This document shows, one piece after another, positions 8,151-17,371 of a stretch of 64,000 bases of DNA. A program made the translations under genes and the position numbers. A model generated the notes under the pieces. That model made no database searches. It was not told the origin of the DNA and worked only from the letters and a program-made list of their open reading frames with translations. Each line of letters opens with the position of its first letter. The first letter of the stretch is position 1. The stretch is from Shimia sp. CNT1-13L.2 (GTDB taxonomy: Bacteria; Pseudomonadota; Alphaproteobacteria; Rhodobacterales; Rhodobacteraceae), in contig NZ_JANDJO010000004.1 in NCBI RefSeq assembly GCF_024331145.1, positions 62,001 through 126,000 of the forward strand, in the 5' to 3' direction.

Positions 8151-8916
8151 ACACCGCCCGCCGGATCAGGTTCAGGGCGGCAATGGTCAGAACAATCAGC
8201 GTCGCCTTGCGAAAGGTCTCCTGATCGATCTGGTCGTGAATGCGGGTTCCGATCCACATGCCGAACATCGCCGGTGGCAAAAGCCCGATCGACAGCGGCA
8301 GGGTCTCCCAGCGCAAGACACCCGATGTCAGGTGCGCGGCCAACAGGGCCACCGCCCCCAGCCCGTAGATCACCCCCTGCACGCGAATCTGTTCGGTCTT
8401 TTCGGTGTTCAGTGCGGTCAGGTACAGAACGGTCGGCGGCCCCCAGACACCCGACAGCCCGCCAACGATCCCGGCAAACCCGCCCACGGCCATCTCGGCG
8501 CGCGCATTGGCAACGGTCAGGCGAATCTGGACACCCAAAAGCTGAAGCCCGGCAAAGATCGCAACCGGCACGCCGATCACCAGCAACAGGATATTTTGCG
8601 GAAGAACCGGCACGAACTGGGCCGAGATCAGGAGAAAGACAAGCCCCGTCCAGAGGAACACCCGGAACTTCTTGACCGAGGCAATCGCCGCGCCCACGCC
8701 CTGGCGAAGCGCCTGCACACCGTTCGACACAAGGGTCGGCAGGATCAACCCCGCCAGTGCCAGTTCAGGTGCCATGAGCGAGCTTAGGCCGGAGATCAGC
8801 ACCATCGGCATACCGAATCCCACCATGCCCTTGATCAGCCCCGCCAGCAGGGCCACCAGCACAGCCAGAAGGAAAACCACAGGGTCGAGGGAAGATAACA
8901 GCAGGTCCATGCCCAA
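8143..8916 (-). CDS. Sulfite exporter TauE/SafE family membrane protein
   Basis: A 257-residue protein with about eight hydrophobic helices. It shows the repeated TauE/SafE motif twice: LAGLIKGMVGFGMPMVL near residue 25 and AVGGFAGIVGGLSGVWGPPTVLYL near residue 150. Family members move sulfite, sulfoacetate or other organosulfur anions across the inner membrane; the substrate here is not evident. It is monocistronic and divergent from mcd. Confidence 0.88.
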   Translation of the reverse strand: MGMDLLLSSLDPVVFLLAVLVALLAGLIKGMVGFGMPMVLISGLSSLMAPELALAGLILPTLVSNGVQALRQGVGAAIASVKKFRVFLWTGLVFLLISAQFVPVLPQNILLLVIGVPVAIFAGLQLLGVQIRLTVANARAEMAVGGFAGIVGGLSGVWGPPTVLYLTALNTEKTEQIRVQGVIYGLGAVALLAAHLTSGVLRWETLPLSIGLLPPAMFGMWIGTRIHDQIDQETFRKATLIVLTIAALNLIRRAVFI

Positions 8917-8950
8917 GGTATAAGCGGCCTAGCGCTGCACCGCAAAAAAT

Positions 8951-9020
8951 CAACGCGCAACAAACGAACAATTTCCAATAAACAAAAGTATTATTGTTGC
9001 GCTGCATGTGCAAACAGATT
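8951..9020. promoter_or_regulatory. TTGC/GCAA-rich operator candidate upstream of mcd
   Basis: The mcd-TauE intergenic region holds an 8-bp inverted repeat CGCAACAA (8956-8963) / TTGTTGCG (8994-9001), a TATTAT element at 8989-8994, and a further GTTGCGCTGCATGTGCAAAC arrangement (8996-9015). TTGC/GCAA half-sites resemble those bound by short-chain acyl-CoA-responsive regulators of the ethylmalonyl-CoA/propionyl-CoA genes (PccR/RamB-like). This assignment is inference. Confidence 0.35.
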
Positions 9021-9054
9021 ATGTCACAGTGCAGCAATGTGAAGGACATGAATC

Positions 9055-10743
9055 ATGGCCCATGACGGACAGGACCTGACGATGACAAACTCTGTAATTC
9101 TTCCCGATCTCCTTGCCCTGACCGGCGCGGCTGTTGCCCCGGTCAAGGCACTGCTTGAGACCGCAACCGCAACCCTGCGTGAAACCGTATCTGCCGATGG
9201 CCGCGTTTCCGGCAGCCTTCTGGAACAGAACCAGGCAGCCGCGCATGGTCTGTCGTGGCTGGCAACCTACGAACAATCCCTGACCCAGATGCAAGCCTGG
9301 GCCGAACGTCTTCAGGGCGAGGGCAAGTTCGGTGAGATGGAACAGCTGATTCACCAGATCGCCTTTGGTGAGTACCTGAACCAGATCAAGGGCGGCATCC
9401 CGATGAGCCAGGGCGAGATTGTCCGCCTTGGCGATCTTGGCCTTGGCGTTGACGCGCTGTCGGGTCTCAACACCGCCGAGATCGATGCGCTTTGCACCTC
9501 GGGCAACACCCAGAACGCCCGTATGCGCCTTGTCGAACTGATGCAGGACAACGCGGGCCACGCCACCTTTGGCGCCTCGGGCCTCGATGAAGAACTCGAG
9601 ATGATCCGCGAACAGTTCCGTCGTTACGCCGACGAACGCGTGGTGCCCCATGCCCACGAATGGCACCTCAAGGATGATTACATCCCGATGGAAATCCTCG
9701 AAGAGCTGGCCGAAATGGGCGTCTTCGGCCTGACCATCCCCGAGGAATACGGCGGTCTTGGCCTGTCCAAGGCCTCGATGGTCGTGGTGTCGGAAGAACT
9801 GTCGCGCGGCTATATCGGTGTTGGCTCGCTCGGCACCCGCTCGGAAATCGCGGCCGAACTGGTCGAGGCCGGCGGCACCGAGGAACAGAAACAACACTGG
9901 CTGCCGAAATTGGCCAGCGCCGAAATCCTGCCGACCGCCGTGTTCACTGAACCGAATACCGGTTCCGATCTCGGCAGCCTGCGCACCCGCGCCGTGAAAA
10001 ACGCCGATGGCGACTACGAGATCACCGGCAACAAGACCTGGATCACCCACGCGGCCCGCACCCACGTAATGACCCTGCTGGCGCGCACCGATCCGAACTC
10101 GACCGACCACCGCGGCCTGTCTATGTTCCTTGCCGAGAAAACCCCGGGCGACGACGAGAACCCCTTCCCGACCGAAGGCATGACCGGCGGCGAGATCGAG
10201 GTGCTTGGCTATCGCGGCATGAAGGAATTCGAACTGGGCTTTGACAGCTTCAAGGTCAAGAAAGAGAACCTGCTTGGCGGCGAAGAAGGCCAGGGCTTCA
10301 AACAGCTGATGAAAACCTTTGAAGCGGCCCGCATCCAGACCGCCGCCCGCGCCATCGGCGTGGCCCAGAACGCGCTTGAGGTCGGCATGCAATACGCCGA
10401 AGACCGCAAGCAGTTTGGCAAGTCGCTGATCAACTTCCCCCGCGTCGCCGGCAAGCTGGCGATGATGGCGGTCGAGATCATGGTCGCGCGTCAGCTGACC
10501 TATTTCTCGGCCTGGGAAAAAGACCACGACCAACGCTGCGACCTCGAGGCCGGCATGGCCAAGCTGCTGGGTGCCCGCGTGGCATGGGCCGCCGCCGACA
10601 ACGCGCTGCAAATCCACGGCGGCAACGGCTTTGCGCTGGAATACCAGATCAGCCGCATCCTCTGCGACGCGCGCATCCTGAACATCTTCGAAGGCGCCGC
10701 TGAAATCCAGGCCCAGGTCATCGCCCGCCGCCTGCTGGGCTAG
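9055..10743 (+). CDS. mcd: (2S)-Methylsuccinyl-CoA dehydrogenase
   Basis: Flavoprotein of the acyl-CoA dehydrogenase fold, proposed to oxidise (2S)-methylsuccinyl-CoA to mesaconyl-CoA in the ethylmalonyl-CoA pathway of acetyl-CoA assimilation. At 562 residues it is about 170 longer than ordinary acyl-CoA dehydrogenases. The extra N-terminal helical domain (LLEQNQAAAHGLSWLATYEQ, IHQIAFGEYLNQIKGG) is a hallmark of Mcd. The catalytic core has FTEPNTGSDL, the substrate/FAD region HGGNGFALEYQISR and the active-site Glu about position 546 in NIFEGAAEIQ. Start ATG 9055 follows GAAGGA; ATG 9082 after AGGAC is an alternative. Other pathway genes (ccr, ecm) are not in the window. Confidence 0.9.
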   Translation: MAHDGQDLTMTNSVILPDLLALTGAAVAPVKALLETATATLRETVSADGRVSGSLLEQNQAAAHGLSWLATYEQSLTQMQAWAERLQGEGKFGEMEQLIHQIAFGEYLNQIKGGIPMSQGEIVRLGDLGLGVDALSGLNTAEIDALCTSGNTQNARMRLVELMQDNAGHATFGASGLDEELEMIREQFRRYADERVVPHAHEWHLKDDYIPMEILEELAEMGVFGLTIPEEYGGLGLSKASMVVVSEELSRGYIGVGSLGTRSEIAAELVEAGGTEEQKQHWLPKLASAEILPTAVFTEPNTGSDLGSLRTRAVKNADGDYEITGNKTWITHAARTHVMTLLARTDPNSTDHRGLSMFLAEKTPGDDENPFPTEGMTGGEIEVLGYRGMKEFELGFDSFKVKKENLLGGEEGQGFKQLMKTFEAARIQTAARAIGVAQNALEVGMQYAEDRKQFGKSLINFPRVAGKLAMMAVEIMVARQLTYFSAWEKDHDQRCDLEAGMAKLLGARVAWAAADNALQIHGGNGFALEYQISRILCDARILNIFEGAAEIQAQVIARRLLG

Positions 10744-10787
10744 AGTTCAGGCCTCACGATATCCAGGCTATGCCGCCCACCACTTCC

Positions 10788-10822
10788 AAAAGCCCCGGAG
10801 CGTTTTCGCTGCGGGGCTTTTT
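10788..10822. terminator. Bidirectional Rho-independent terminator between mcd and the RTX gene
   Basis: The long stem AGCCCCG.AGCG/CGCT.CGGGGCT around a TTTT loop (one internal mismatch) is flanked by A on the left and five T on the right, so it can stop both convergent transcripts. Confidence 0.8.
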
Positions 10823-10835
10823 CGTCAGAAACACC

Positions 10836-12521
10836 TCAGAAGATGAAATCCGCTGCGCCCAGATCGCCAAGGTTCACGTTCAAGAGGGTGATCGTGTTGC
10901 CGGCCCCGGCGTCGATCACCACGTCTGCGCCGACCTGGCTCATGTGACCACCTGAAATGTCGGCAAAGCTGATGATGGAAGAGACCGCCACGAGGTTGAT
11001 CTTCTCGTTGTTGTTGGTCGCCTCAAAGCCCTGGATCACATCGACACCGAAGCCATCGGCAAAGACAAACTCATCGGACCCGGTGCCACCGATCAACCGG
11101 TCGTTGCCCGTGTCGCCACTCAGGACATCAGCCCCCTTGCCCCCATTCAGCGTATCGTTGCCCACTCCGCCATTCAGAGTGTCCTTGCCATCCTCGCCCA
11201 GTTGCAGATCGTTGTCACCGCCACCTGCCAACAGGTCATTGCCCACGCCACCGCGCAGCGTGTCATCGCCCTGCTGCCCGCGCAGCGTGTCATTGCCATC
11301 CGCCCCCTTGAGCAGGTCGAGGCCCTCTTCCCCCAACAGGGAATCCGCGCCCGCACCGCCTTCCAGCGTGTCATCGTCAAGACCGCCGCTCAGGGTATCA
11401 TTGCCGTTCTCACCCTGAAGCAGGTCGTTGTCCTCCCCGCCAATCAGCGAGTCGGCCCCAAATCCCCCTTTGAGGCTATCGTCGCCCTGATCACCCTGAA
11501 GCGTATCATTACCACGTTGCCCCCTCAGAAGGTCAGCGCCAATGCCCCCGCTCAGGTCGTCGTCACCCTTGCGCCCTGCCAGCGTATTGCTGCCTTCGTT
11601 ACCGACCATCACATTGGCCAGCGCATTGCCCCGGCCATCAAGGTCCACTGTCCCCAACAAGGTCAGGTTTTCCAAGTTCTGCGCCAGCGTGTAGGTGACG
11701 AGGCTCTGAACCTCGTCGGTTCCCGCGTCCAGGTCTTCGACAAGAAGCATGGCTGCATCGTCGATGATATAGGTATCGTCACCATCGCCGCCCCGCACCG
11801 AGCCGGTCACGGTACCGCCGCGCCCGTCGAACAGGTCTGCGCCGCCCAAAAGATCGACATTCCCGGTGATCTTCCCGGAGTTTACGACGGTCTCGTTGCC
11901 ATGATCCCCTCTCAAGGCCAGGCTTGTCGGGTCCCCGCCCGAGATCGTGCCCGAGTTGATCAGCGCGTTTTCGGCGTTTGTAAGCGTGTTGAAATCGACC
12001 CCGTGGAAAAGACCCGCAAGAACACCCGTATTGATCACCTTGTTACCGGTGCCCTGGACCTCGACACCTAACTGGTCCCCGTTGATCACGCCGGAATTGG
12101 ACAGAAAGCTATTGTCGCCGTCCAGCAGCACCCCGTCAGTTGCCCCGAAAATCGTGCCGGAATTGGTCACACTCGCCGCGTCCCCGATCATCTGGACCCC
12201 GCGGTCCGCCAATCCTGTGACAGTGCCCCGGACGATCACCTCGTGATTGTTCCCCGCCATCTCGATGCCGTCGCTGGCACCGAACACCGAACCGGTTTCC
12301 AGCACTTCCACCGAGTTGCTGGCCGAGTTCGTGTCTGAATCGATGCCGTCCAGTTCACTGTAAATCGACCCCGAGACCGCAAGCTGGTTGCCGGTGAACG
12401 TCAGGAAATCGAACCCGTCGGATGTGTTCGTAATGTAGCGACCATTCAGCAGCACCCACAGGTCACCATTCGCATCCGCATCAACGCCCGTCGTCGTATT
12501 GAAAATCATTCGAACAGCCAT
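10836..12521 (-). CDS. Secreted beta-helix/RTX calcium-binding protein
   Basis: A 561-residue extracellular protein with no Sec signal. The N-terminal half contains repeated NSG-I-G turns (VTNSGTIFG, LSNSGVINGD, VINTGVLAG, LINSGTISG, VVNSGKITG) typical of right-handed beta-helix adhesins. The C-terminal half (about residues 320-500) has many GG-G-D-L-x RTX nonapeptides (GGIGADLL, GNDTL, GADSL) that bind calcium. The C-terminus, from DEFVFADGFGVDVIQGF to a final DFIF, is of the serralysin-type C-terminal kind and probably the type I secretion signal. No catalytic domain and no adjacent type I exporter were seen. Start chosen at ATG 12521 after GGGAGG; an upstream in-frame ATG has no ribosome site. 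Likely an adhesin or surface protein. Confidence 0.85.
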   Translation of the reverse strand: MAVRMIFNTTTGVDADANGDLWVLLNGRYITNTSDGFDFLTFTGNQLAVSGSIYSELDGIDSDTNSASNSVEVLETGSVFGASDGIEMAGNNHEVIVRGTVTGLADRGVQMIGDAASVTNSGTIFGATDGVLLDGDNSFLSNSGVINGDQLGVEVQGTGNKVINTGVLAGLFHGVDFNTLTNAENALINSGTISGGDPTSLALRGDHGNETVVNSGKITGNVDLLGGADLFDGRGGTVTGSVRGGDGDDTYIIDDAAMLLVEDLDAGTDEVQSLVTYTLAQNLENLTLLGTVDLDGRGNALANVMVGNEGSNTLAGRKGDDDLSGGIGADLLRGQRGNDTLQGDQGDDSLKGGFGADSLIGGEDNDLLQGENGNDTLSGGLDDDTLEGGAGADSLLGEEGLDLLKGADGNDTLRGQQGDDTLRGGVGNDLLAGGGDNDLQLGEDGKDTLNGGVGNDTLNGGKGADVLSGDTGNDRLIGGTGSDEFVFADGFGVDVIQGFEATNNNEKINLVAVSSIISFADISGGHMSQVGADVVIDAGAGNTITLLNVNLGDLGAADFIF

Positions 12522-12828
12522 AACCGACCCTCCCAAATCCAATTCTGATCCCGCCAGTCTACCAGATTCGGGCCCCACCCTATGAAACTGGGGGTCCTAC
12601 GGTCCAAACTCGCCGACTGTTCGAATGTCGTGAAACATCCGATCTTTACAGTATCCCTGCGATTTCAGAGCTTTGGAGTGTTGGTGTCGTTGCACTGCCT
12701 AATTTGGGATCATAGACCCTATCAGAGAGGGCAGAGTATCTGGCGCAACCTGCAACAGATTGTCGCCGCAATGCAGCATTTTCAATGCCGCGCTTGCAAA
12801 ACATCCAACACCCCCGTACCCATTTCCC
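12522..12828. other. Intergenic region upstream of divergent RTX and TetR genes
   Basis: About 300 bases with lower GC than the flanking genes. Both divergent promoters must lie here. I see no convincing ORF, palindrome array or RNA gene. Confidence 0.4.
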
Positions 12829-13380
12829 ATGTCTTCGACTCGCCTCTCCCCCGACAGCTGGATTCAAGCCGGCTTTGATGCGCTGATTGCGCAGGGGCCT
12901 GCTGCGCTCAAGGCAGAGGCGCTGGCCCGCGATCTCAAGACGACGAAGGGCTCGTTCTACTGGCATTTCAAGGATGTTCCGGCCTTCCACAACGCCATGC
13001 TTGAGCGGTGGGAAACCACCAGCCTTGCCCGTTTCGAAGACGCCGCCAACAGCGACGATCCCCCGGTGCAACGCCTGCGCCACCTTGCGCAGGTCGTCGA
13101 GAAGGAAGATGTCGCCGATACCCGCCGCGCGGTGGAACCGGCGATCCGGGCCTGGGCACATGGTAACGACAAGGTGGCCCAGTCGGTTGCCCGCGTTGAC
13201 GCCCGCCGCATGGAAGAGCTTGATCGCCTGCTGGCCGAAGTGGGCCTGTCCAATCCCGAACTCTCGCGCATCATCTATGCCGCCAACCTTGGCATGGCCG
13301 AACTCTCGGGCCGTGACGGGCAGGCCAATGATGATGCCCTGGGCACCTTGGTGGATCTGGTTCTCGCCCTATATGGGTAG
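12829..13380 (+). CDS. TetR/AcrR family transcriptional regulator
   Basis: A 183-residue regulator. The N-terminal helix-turn-helix reads ALIAQGPAALKAEALARDLKTTKGSFYWHFKDVPAFHNAML, a canonical TetR DNA-binding domain with the KGSFYWHF recognition helix. The C-terminal ligand domain is helical and divergent, so the effector is unknown. There is no good Shine-Dalgarno before ATG 12829; the start is chosen because homologues begin just before the first HTH helix. It nearly abuts the following META lipoprotein gene. Confidence 0.88.
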   Translation: MSSTRLSPDSWIQAGFDALIAQGPAALKAEALARDLKTTKGSFYWHFKDVPAFHNAMLERWETTSLARFEDAANSDDPPVQRLRHLAQVVEKEDVADTRRAVEPAIRAWAHGNDKVAQSVARVDARRMEELDRLLAEVGLSNPELSRIIYAANLGMAELSGRDGQANDDALGTLVDLVLALYG

Positions 13381-13381
13381 G

Positions 13382-13783
13382 ATGACACGTATCTTTCTCG
13401 GGCTTGTTCTCGCCCTCACCCTCTCGGCCTGCTTCAAGGATGAAACCCTGACCGGATATGGCGGTGATCGCCTCTGGCAGTTGGCCGAACTGGACGGCAC
13501 CCCCTTCACCGCCCGCGCCACGATCCGATTTGACAAGGACGGCAAGGTGTCCGGCCAGGCCGCCTGCAACCGCTTTTTCACCCAGCAATCCGCGCCCTAC
13601 CCCTGGGTCGAATTCGGCCCCATCGGCAGCACCAAGATGGCCTGTCCCGACCTTGAGGCCGAAAGCGCCTATCTTGGCGCATTGGCCGAGATGAGCCTTG
13701 TCGAGGTCAGCGGCGACGTGATGATCCTGAGCAACGATGAGGGGCGCAGAATGGTGTTCACGGCTGCGCCAGACGGCGGCTGA
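13382..13783 (+). CDS. META domain (HslJ-like) lipoprotein
   Basis: A 133-residue lipoprotein: hydrophobic leader with lipobox LSAC at about residue 18, then a META domain ([52 protein letters not shown]). The G-A-CNR-F core is diagnostic of META/HslJ proteins, envelope proteins whose molecular role is poorly defined. The start is two bases after the TetR stop, so the pair is probably co-transcribed. An alternative ATG lies 9 nt upstream. The 3' end overlaps convergent recO by 26 nt. Confidence 0.85.
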   Translation: MTRIFLGLVLALTLSACFKDETLTGYGGDRLWQLAELDGTPFTARATIRFDKDGKVSGQAACNRFFTQQSAPYPWVEFGPIGSTKMACPDLEAESAYLGALAEMSLVEVSGDVMILSNDEGRRMVFTAAPDGG

Positions 13784-14489
13784 ACAGGTCCATCAACCGC
13801 CCCCGCGCTTCGGGCAGGGGCTTGTGGCCCAGCTCGGGCGCCAGCTTGTTCTCCATGAAGTATCCGGTTGTGCCAAGCGCCTGAAGGACCTCGTGATCCG
13901 GCGCATCGCCCTGCCCCAGCAACACCGGCGGCAGCGGCAACAGGCGATCCGCCCATTCCCCGGCCCCCTGCCGCGACACCGCCCGCCCGGAGCGCGGCGA
14001 GACATAGACCAGATCGTCGCGCCCGCCCGTCACGGCGCATTCCGAGAGATCAAGGCCAAAGCCCAGCTCTTCCAACAGCGCCACTTCCCAGCGCAGATAG
14101 GCCAGCGGCCAGATGTCGTTCTGCCCCAGAAGATCCAGAAGACGTTCGGTCTTGAGATAAAGATCACCGTGCGGTTCGCGTTCCGGCAGGCTGAAGCCCA
14201 ACAGCCCCGTCACCGCGTTCAACCCGGCGAGCGCCATACGGTCCGACAGGGCCGCCGCGCGGCTGCGCAGGGGTTCCACGGTGAAACTGCCGATATGTTC
14301 CTCAAGCCGTGCGCGCCATGACACGTCAACCTGTGCGCCCGGTTGCAGGATCGGGGTCATCTTGCGGCTGGTGCCCCCGCGCACCACGCCCGCATGGCGG
14401 CCCCGTTCAGGCGTGAAAACGTCAAGGATCACCGATGTCTCGCCGTGTTTCCGGCTGCTCAGAACGATTCCCTGGTCACGCCAATCCAT
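13758..14489 (-). CDS. recO: DNA repair protein RecO
   Basis: A 243-residue recombination mediator that loads RecA at SSB-coated gaps with RecR. The N-terminal OB fold reads [39 protein letters not shown]; a helical C-terminal domain follows ([40 protein letters not shown]). It is last of the long minus-strand block. Start at ATG 14489, ten bases after the DUF1491 stop region; longer readings extend into DUF1491 in the wrong frame. Confidence 0.93.
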   Translation of the reverse strand: MDWRDQGIVLSSRKHGETSVILDVFTPERGRHAGVVRGGTSRKMTPILQPGAQVDVSWRARLEEHIGSFTVEPLRSRAAALSDRMALAGLNAVTGLLGFSLPEREPHGDLYLKTERLLDLLGQNDIWPLAYLRWEVALLEELGFGLDLSECAVTGGRDDLVYVSPRSGRAVSRQGAGEWADRLLPLPPVLLGQGDAPDHEVLQALGTTGYFMENKLAPELGHKPLPEARGRLMDLFSRRLAQP

Positions 14490-14499
14490 ATCCGTTGCC

Positions 14500-14832
14500 C
14501 TAGTCCGCCAGCCCCGGCTCATCCAGCAGATGCCGCCCCTGACGGTCTTCCACCTCGACCACCCAAAGATCGGGATCAAACTCGCGCTGTCGGCGCAGGG
14601 CCGCATCCACCGATGGTTCGTCGCCTTCCGCCAGAACCACCCACTTGCGGTCTCCGGTCATCAGGTCAAACGACCGCTGAAAGGCCTGTGCCTGCCCGTC
14701 CAGCGTGGCCAGCTTGACAAGAACCGCCCCCGCCGTGTCATCGCCGTGGGCCATCACATAGGCCGGAATGCCCGTCAGTTCGAGCCGCGCCATATAGGCC
14801 TGCACCCAGAATTTCGCGGTCAACCTCGCCAT
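14500..14832 (-). CDS. DUF1491 family protein
   Basis: A 110-residue cytosolic protein beginning [21 protein letters not shown], with [23 protein letters not shown] and [22 protein letters not shown]. This is the DUF1491 pattern, common in alphaproteobacteria and usually next to era/recO as here. No biochemical function is known to me. Upstream of ATG 14832 an AAGGA precedes by about 11 bases; it is tightly packed between era and recO. Confidence 0.85.
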   Translation of the reverse strand: MARLTAKFWVQAYMARLELTGIPAYVMAHGDDTAGAVLVKLATLDGQAQAFQRSFDLMTGDRKWVVLAEGDEPSVDAALRRQREFDPDLWVVEVEDRQGRHLLDEPGLAD

Positions 14833-14854
14833 CAGCGGTTGGTCCTTCCCGCCA

Positions 14855-15763
14855 TCACTTGTTGCCGTCGCGGAAATCCAGCCCCATCTCGGAATAGCGC
14901 TCTTTTTCCTCAAGCCAGTTCGGGCGCACCTTCACCTGCACAAACAGGTGGACGCGGCGGCCGAGAAACTCCTCAAGCTCTTCCCGTGCGGCCTTTGACA
15001 CGGCCTTGATGGTCTCGCCCTTGTTGCCAAGAACGATGCCCTTGTGCCCGTCACGCGCGACATAGACCAGCTGGTCGATGCGGGCCGAACCATCCTTGCG
15101 CTCTTCCCAGTTCTCGGTCTCGACCGTCAACTGGTAGGGTAATTCCTGATGCAGACGCAGGGTCAGCTTTTCGCGCGTCATCTCGGCGGCGATCATGCGC
15201 ATGGGCAGATCGGCGATCTGATCCTCGGGGTAAAGCCACGGCCCTTCCGGCAACTCTTCGGCCAGCCACTGTTTCAAATGGTCGGCACCATGCCCCTTTT
15301 CGGCCGAGATCATGAAGGTTTCGACAAAGGGGAAACGCTCGTTCAGGTCCTTGGACAGGCCCAGCAGAACCTCGGACTTCACCTTGTCGATCTTGTTGAT
15401 CGCCAGCGCGATCTTGCGCCCTTTCGGCAGTTCCTTGAGACCCTCGAGGATGGTCTCAACGCCTTCGGTGATGCCGCGATGCGCCTCGATCAACAGAACG
15501 ATGATATCGGCATCCGCCGCCCCGCCCCAGGCCGCCGCCACCATGGCGCGGTCCAGTCGGCGACGCGGCCGGAACAGGCCCGGCGTATCGACAAACACCA
15601 GCTGGCTGTCACCTTCCAGCGCGACGCCGCGAATGCGGGCGCGGGTGGTCTGAACCTTGTGCGTCACGATCGACACTTTCGCCCCCACCATGCGGTTGGT
15701 GAGCGTGGATTTGCCCGCGTTGGGCTCTCCGATAAGGGCGACGAATCCGGCGCGGCTGGTCAT
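14855..15763 (-). CDS. era: GTPase Era
   Basis: A 302-residue essential GTPase assisting 16S rRNA maturation and 30S assembly. Motifs: G1 GEPNAGKST (about residue 10), G2 TTRARIRG, G3 DTPG, G4 NKID, and a C-terminal KH RNA-binding domain with VLGNKGETIKAVSKAAREEL. Two ATGs compete: the one at 15763 lies six bases after AAGGA, while 15769 abuts it, so 15763 is preferred. It sits downstream of rnc with an EamA transporter gene inserted between. Confidence 0.96.
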   Translation of the reverse strand: MTSRAGFVALIGEPNAGKSTLTNRMVGAKVSIVTHKVQTTRARIRGVALEGDSQLVFVDTPGLFRPRRRLDRAMVAAAWGGAADADIIVLLIEAHRGITEGVETILEGLKELPKGRKIALAINKIDKVKSEVLLGLSKDLNERFPFVETFMISAEKGHGADHLKQWLAEELPEGPWLYPEDQIADLPMRMIAAEMTREKLTLRLHQELPYQLTVETENWEERKDGSARIDQLVYVARDGHKGIVLGNKGETIKAVSKAAREELEEFLGRRVHLFVQVKVRPNWLEEKERYSEMGLDFRDGNK

Positions 15764-15803
15764 GGGCATTCCTTGATGTTGCAAGCCTTGGGTGTACAGG
15801 AGA

Positions 15804-16685
15804 TCAGGGCTTAGAACCAGACGGGATTTTGCCACCCGACCGCATCAGCGTATAGAGCCCGCTGCCCACGATCAGAACCGCCCCCGCCAGCGTCATCAGG
15901 TCGGGACGTTCGCCAAACCACAAGACAGCAAAGCCCAGCGCAAACAGCAGGCGGGAATAGCGGAACGGCGTGACCACGGCGATGTCGCCGGTGCGCATCG
16001 CCACCGTCAGCGCGTTATAGGCCACCACCCCGACCACCGCCGCAATAGCCACCGCCCCCAGCGAGGGCAGAGCGGGCATCTCGGTGGGCATGCCGTAAAA
16101 CGGCACCAGCACCAGCCCGGCAACGACCAGCACCATGAACCCCAATGTGCCCAGCTGCCGGCCCGACATCGTCTTGGGGCTGACGCTGGTGGCAAGGTCA
16201 CGGCCCGCGAACCCAAGGGTCGCCAGCAGGGCAAAGATCGAGGTGGCCTCAAAGCTTTCCGGTGTCGGGCGCAGGATCAGTAGCACGCCGACAAATCCCA
16301 CCAGCATGGCAATCCATCGCCGCGGCCCCACCTTCGCGCCAAGGAACAAAACCGCCCCCAGCGTCACCACAAGAGGTGCCGATTGCAGGATGGCCGAGGT
16401 GCTCGACAGGGGCGTAAAGGCCAGAGCCAGGGCAAAGAACAGCCGCCCGCCCAGCTCAAAGACCGAACGCAGGATCATCGCCTTCGACAGAACCGCCGGA
16501 TGGAACACCGCCTCGCCCGCCCGCAGGGACAAGCCGACAAAGATCACCAGACCGATCAAGCCAAACAGCGCAAGCGCAACACCCACGGGCATCTCGGCGG
16601 TGGCAAATTTGAAAAATGCGTCTTCGACCGCAAAGGCCGCCATCGCCAGAACCATCGCAAGGCTGCCGCGCAGGTTCTCGGACAT
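15804..16685 (-). CDS. DMT-superfamily EamA transporter
   Basis: A 293-residue membrane protein with about ten helices arranged as two EamA repeats: first AMAAFAVEDAFFKFATAEMPVGVALALFGL, second DIAVVTPFRYSRLLFALGFAVLWFGERPD. Members export or import small metabolites; the substrate is not predictable. It is inserted between rnc and era, genes that are adjacent in many alphaproteobacteria. Confidence 0.85.
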   Translation of the reverse strand: MSENLRGSLAMVLAMAAFAVEDAFFKFATAEMPVGVALALFGLIGLVIFVGLSLRAGEAVFHPAVLSKAMILRSVFELGGRLFFALALAFTPLSSTSAILQSAPLVVTLGAVLFLGAKVGPRRWIAMLVGFVGVLLILRPTPESFEATSIFALLATLGFAGRDLATSVSPKTMSGRQLGTLGFMVLVVAGLVLVPFYGMPTEMPALPSLGAVAIAAVVGVVAYNALTVAMRTGDIAVVTPFRYSRLLFALGFAVLWFGERPDLMTLAGAVLIVGSGLYTLMRSGGKIPSGSKP

Positions 16686-16690
16686 GAGGC

Positions 16691-17371
16691 TTAGCTTTCC
16701 AGACGCGACAGCAACGCCTTGGCCGCTGCCTGCTCGGCCTTGCGCTTGGAATTGTCGCTGGCCTCGGCGCTTTCGCCGTTCTCAAGCTTAGCCGCAATCT
16801 CGAAGATCGGCGCATGGTCCGGACCGGACCGCTTCAACAGCTCGTATGTCGGCGGCTTCAGCCCCCGTGCCTGCGCCCATTCCTGCAACGAGGTCTTGGG
16901 ATCGCGAGCATCAGCCTCGACCTTGCTCACGCGGTCACCCCAAAGGCGCACCACCATCTCCTTGGCGGTCTCGAATCCCGCATCAAGATAGACCGCCGCG
17001 ATCAGCGCCTCCATGGCATCCCCCAGCAGGGCCTGCTTGCGGCGTCCCCCCGACAGCATTTCCGAACGGCCCAGCTTGAGCCCCGCACCAAGATCAATCT
17101 CGCGCGCAACGTCGGCACAGGCTTCCTTGCGCACCAGCGCGTTGAACCGCGGGGCCAGCTGCCCCTCGGTCGCCTTGCGATCCTGCGCCAGCATCGCCTC
17201 GGCCATCACCAGCCCAAGCACACGGTCGCCCAGAAACTCGAGCCGCTGGTTGTCATCCCGCGTCGGCGACGACATCGACGAATGCGTCACCGCACGCACC
17301 AGCAACTCTGGCCGCTTGAACGAATAGCCGATCCGCCCCTCAAGTGCCTTCAGTTCTGCCGATAGCTTCAT
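16691..17371 (-). CDS. rnc: Ribonuclease III
   Basis: A 226-residue double-stranded-RNA endonuclease that processes rRNA and structured mRNAs. The signature [18 protein letters not shown] lies near residue 40, with a second acidic cluster at [19 protein letters not shown]; the C-terminal dsRNA-binding domain runs from [14 protein letters not shown] to [10 protein letters not shown]. The ATG overlaps the lepB stop (ATGA), giving translational coupling. Confidence 0.96.
   Translation of the reverse strand: MKLSAELKALEGRIGYSFKRPELLVRAVTHSSMSSPTRDDNQRLEFLGDRVLGLVMAEAMLAQDRKATEGQLAPRFNALVRKEACADVAREIDLGAGLKLGRSEMLSGGRRKQALLGDAMEALIAAVYLDAGFETAKEMVVRLWGDRVSKVEADARDPKTSLQEWAQARGLKPPTYELLKRSGPDHAPIFEIAAKLENGESAEASDNSKRKAEQAAAKALLSRLES

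Noticed and set aside
10836-12521. Internal nucleotide repeat/recombination array in the RTX gene
   Set aside because: The periodicity comes from the protein RTX nonapeptides; the DNA copies are diverged and the frame is uninterrupted.
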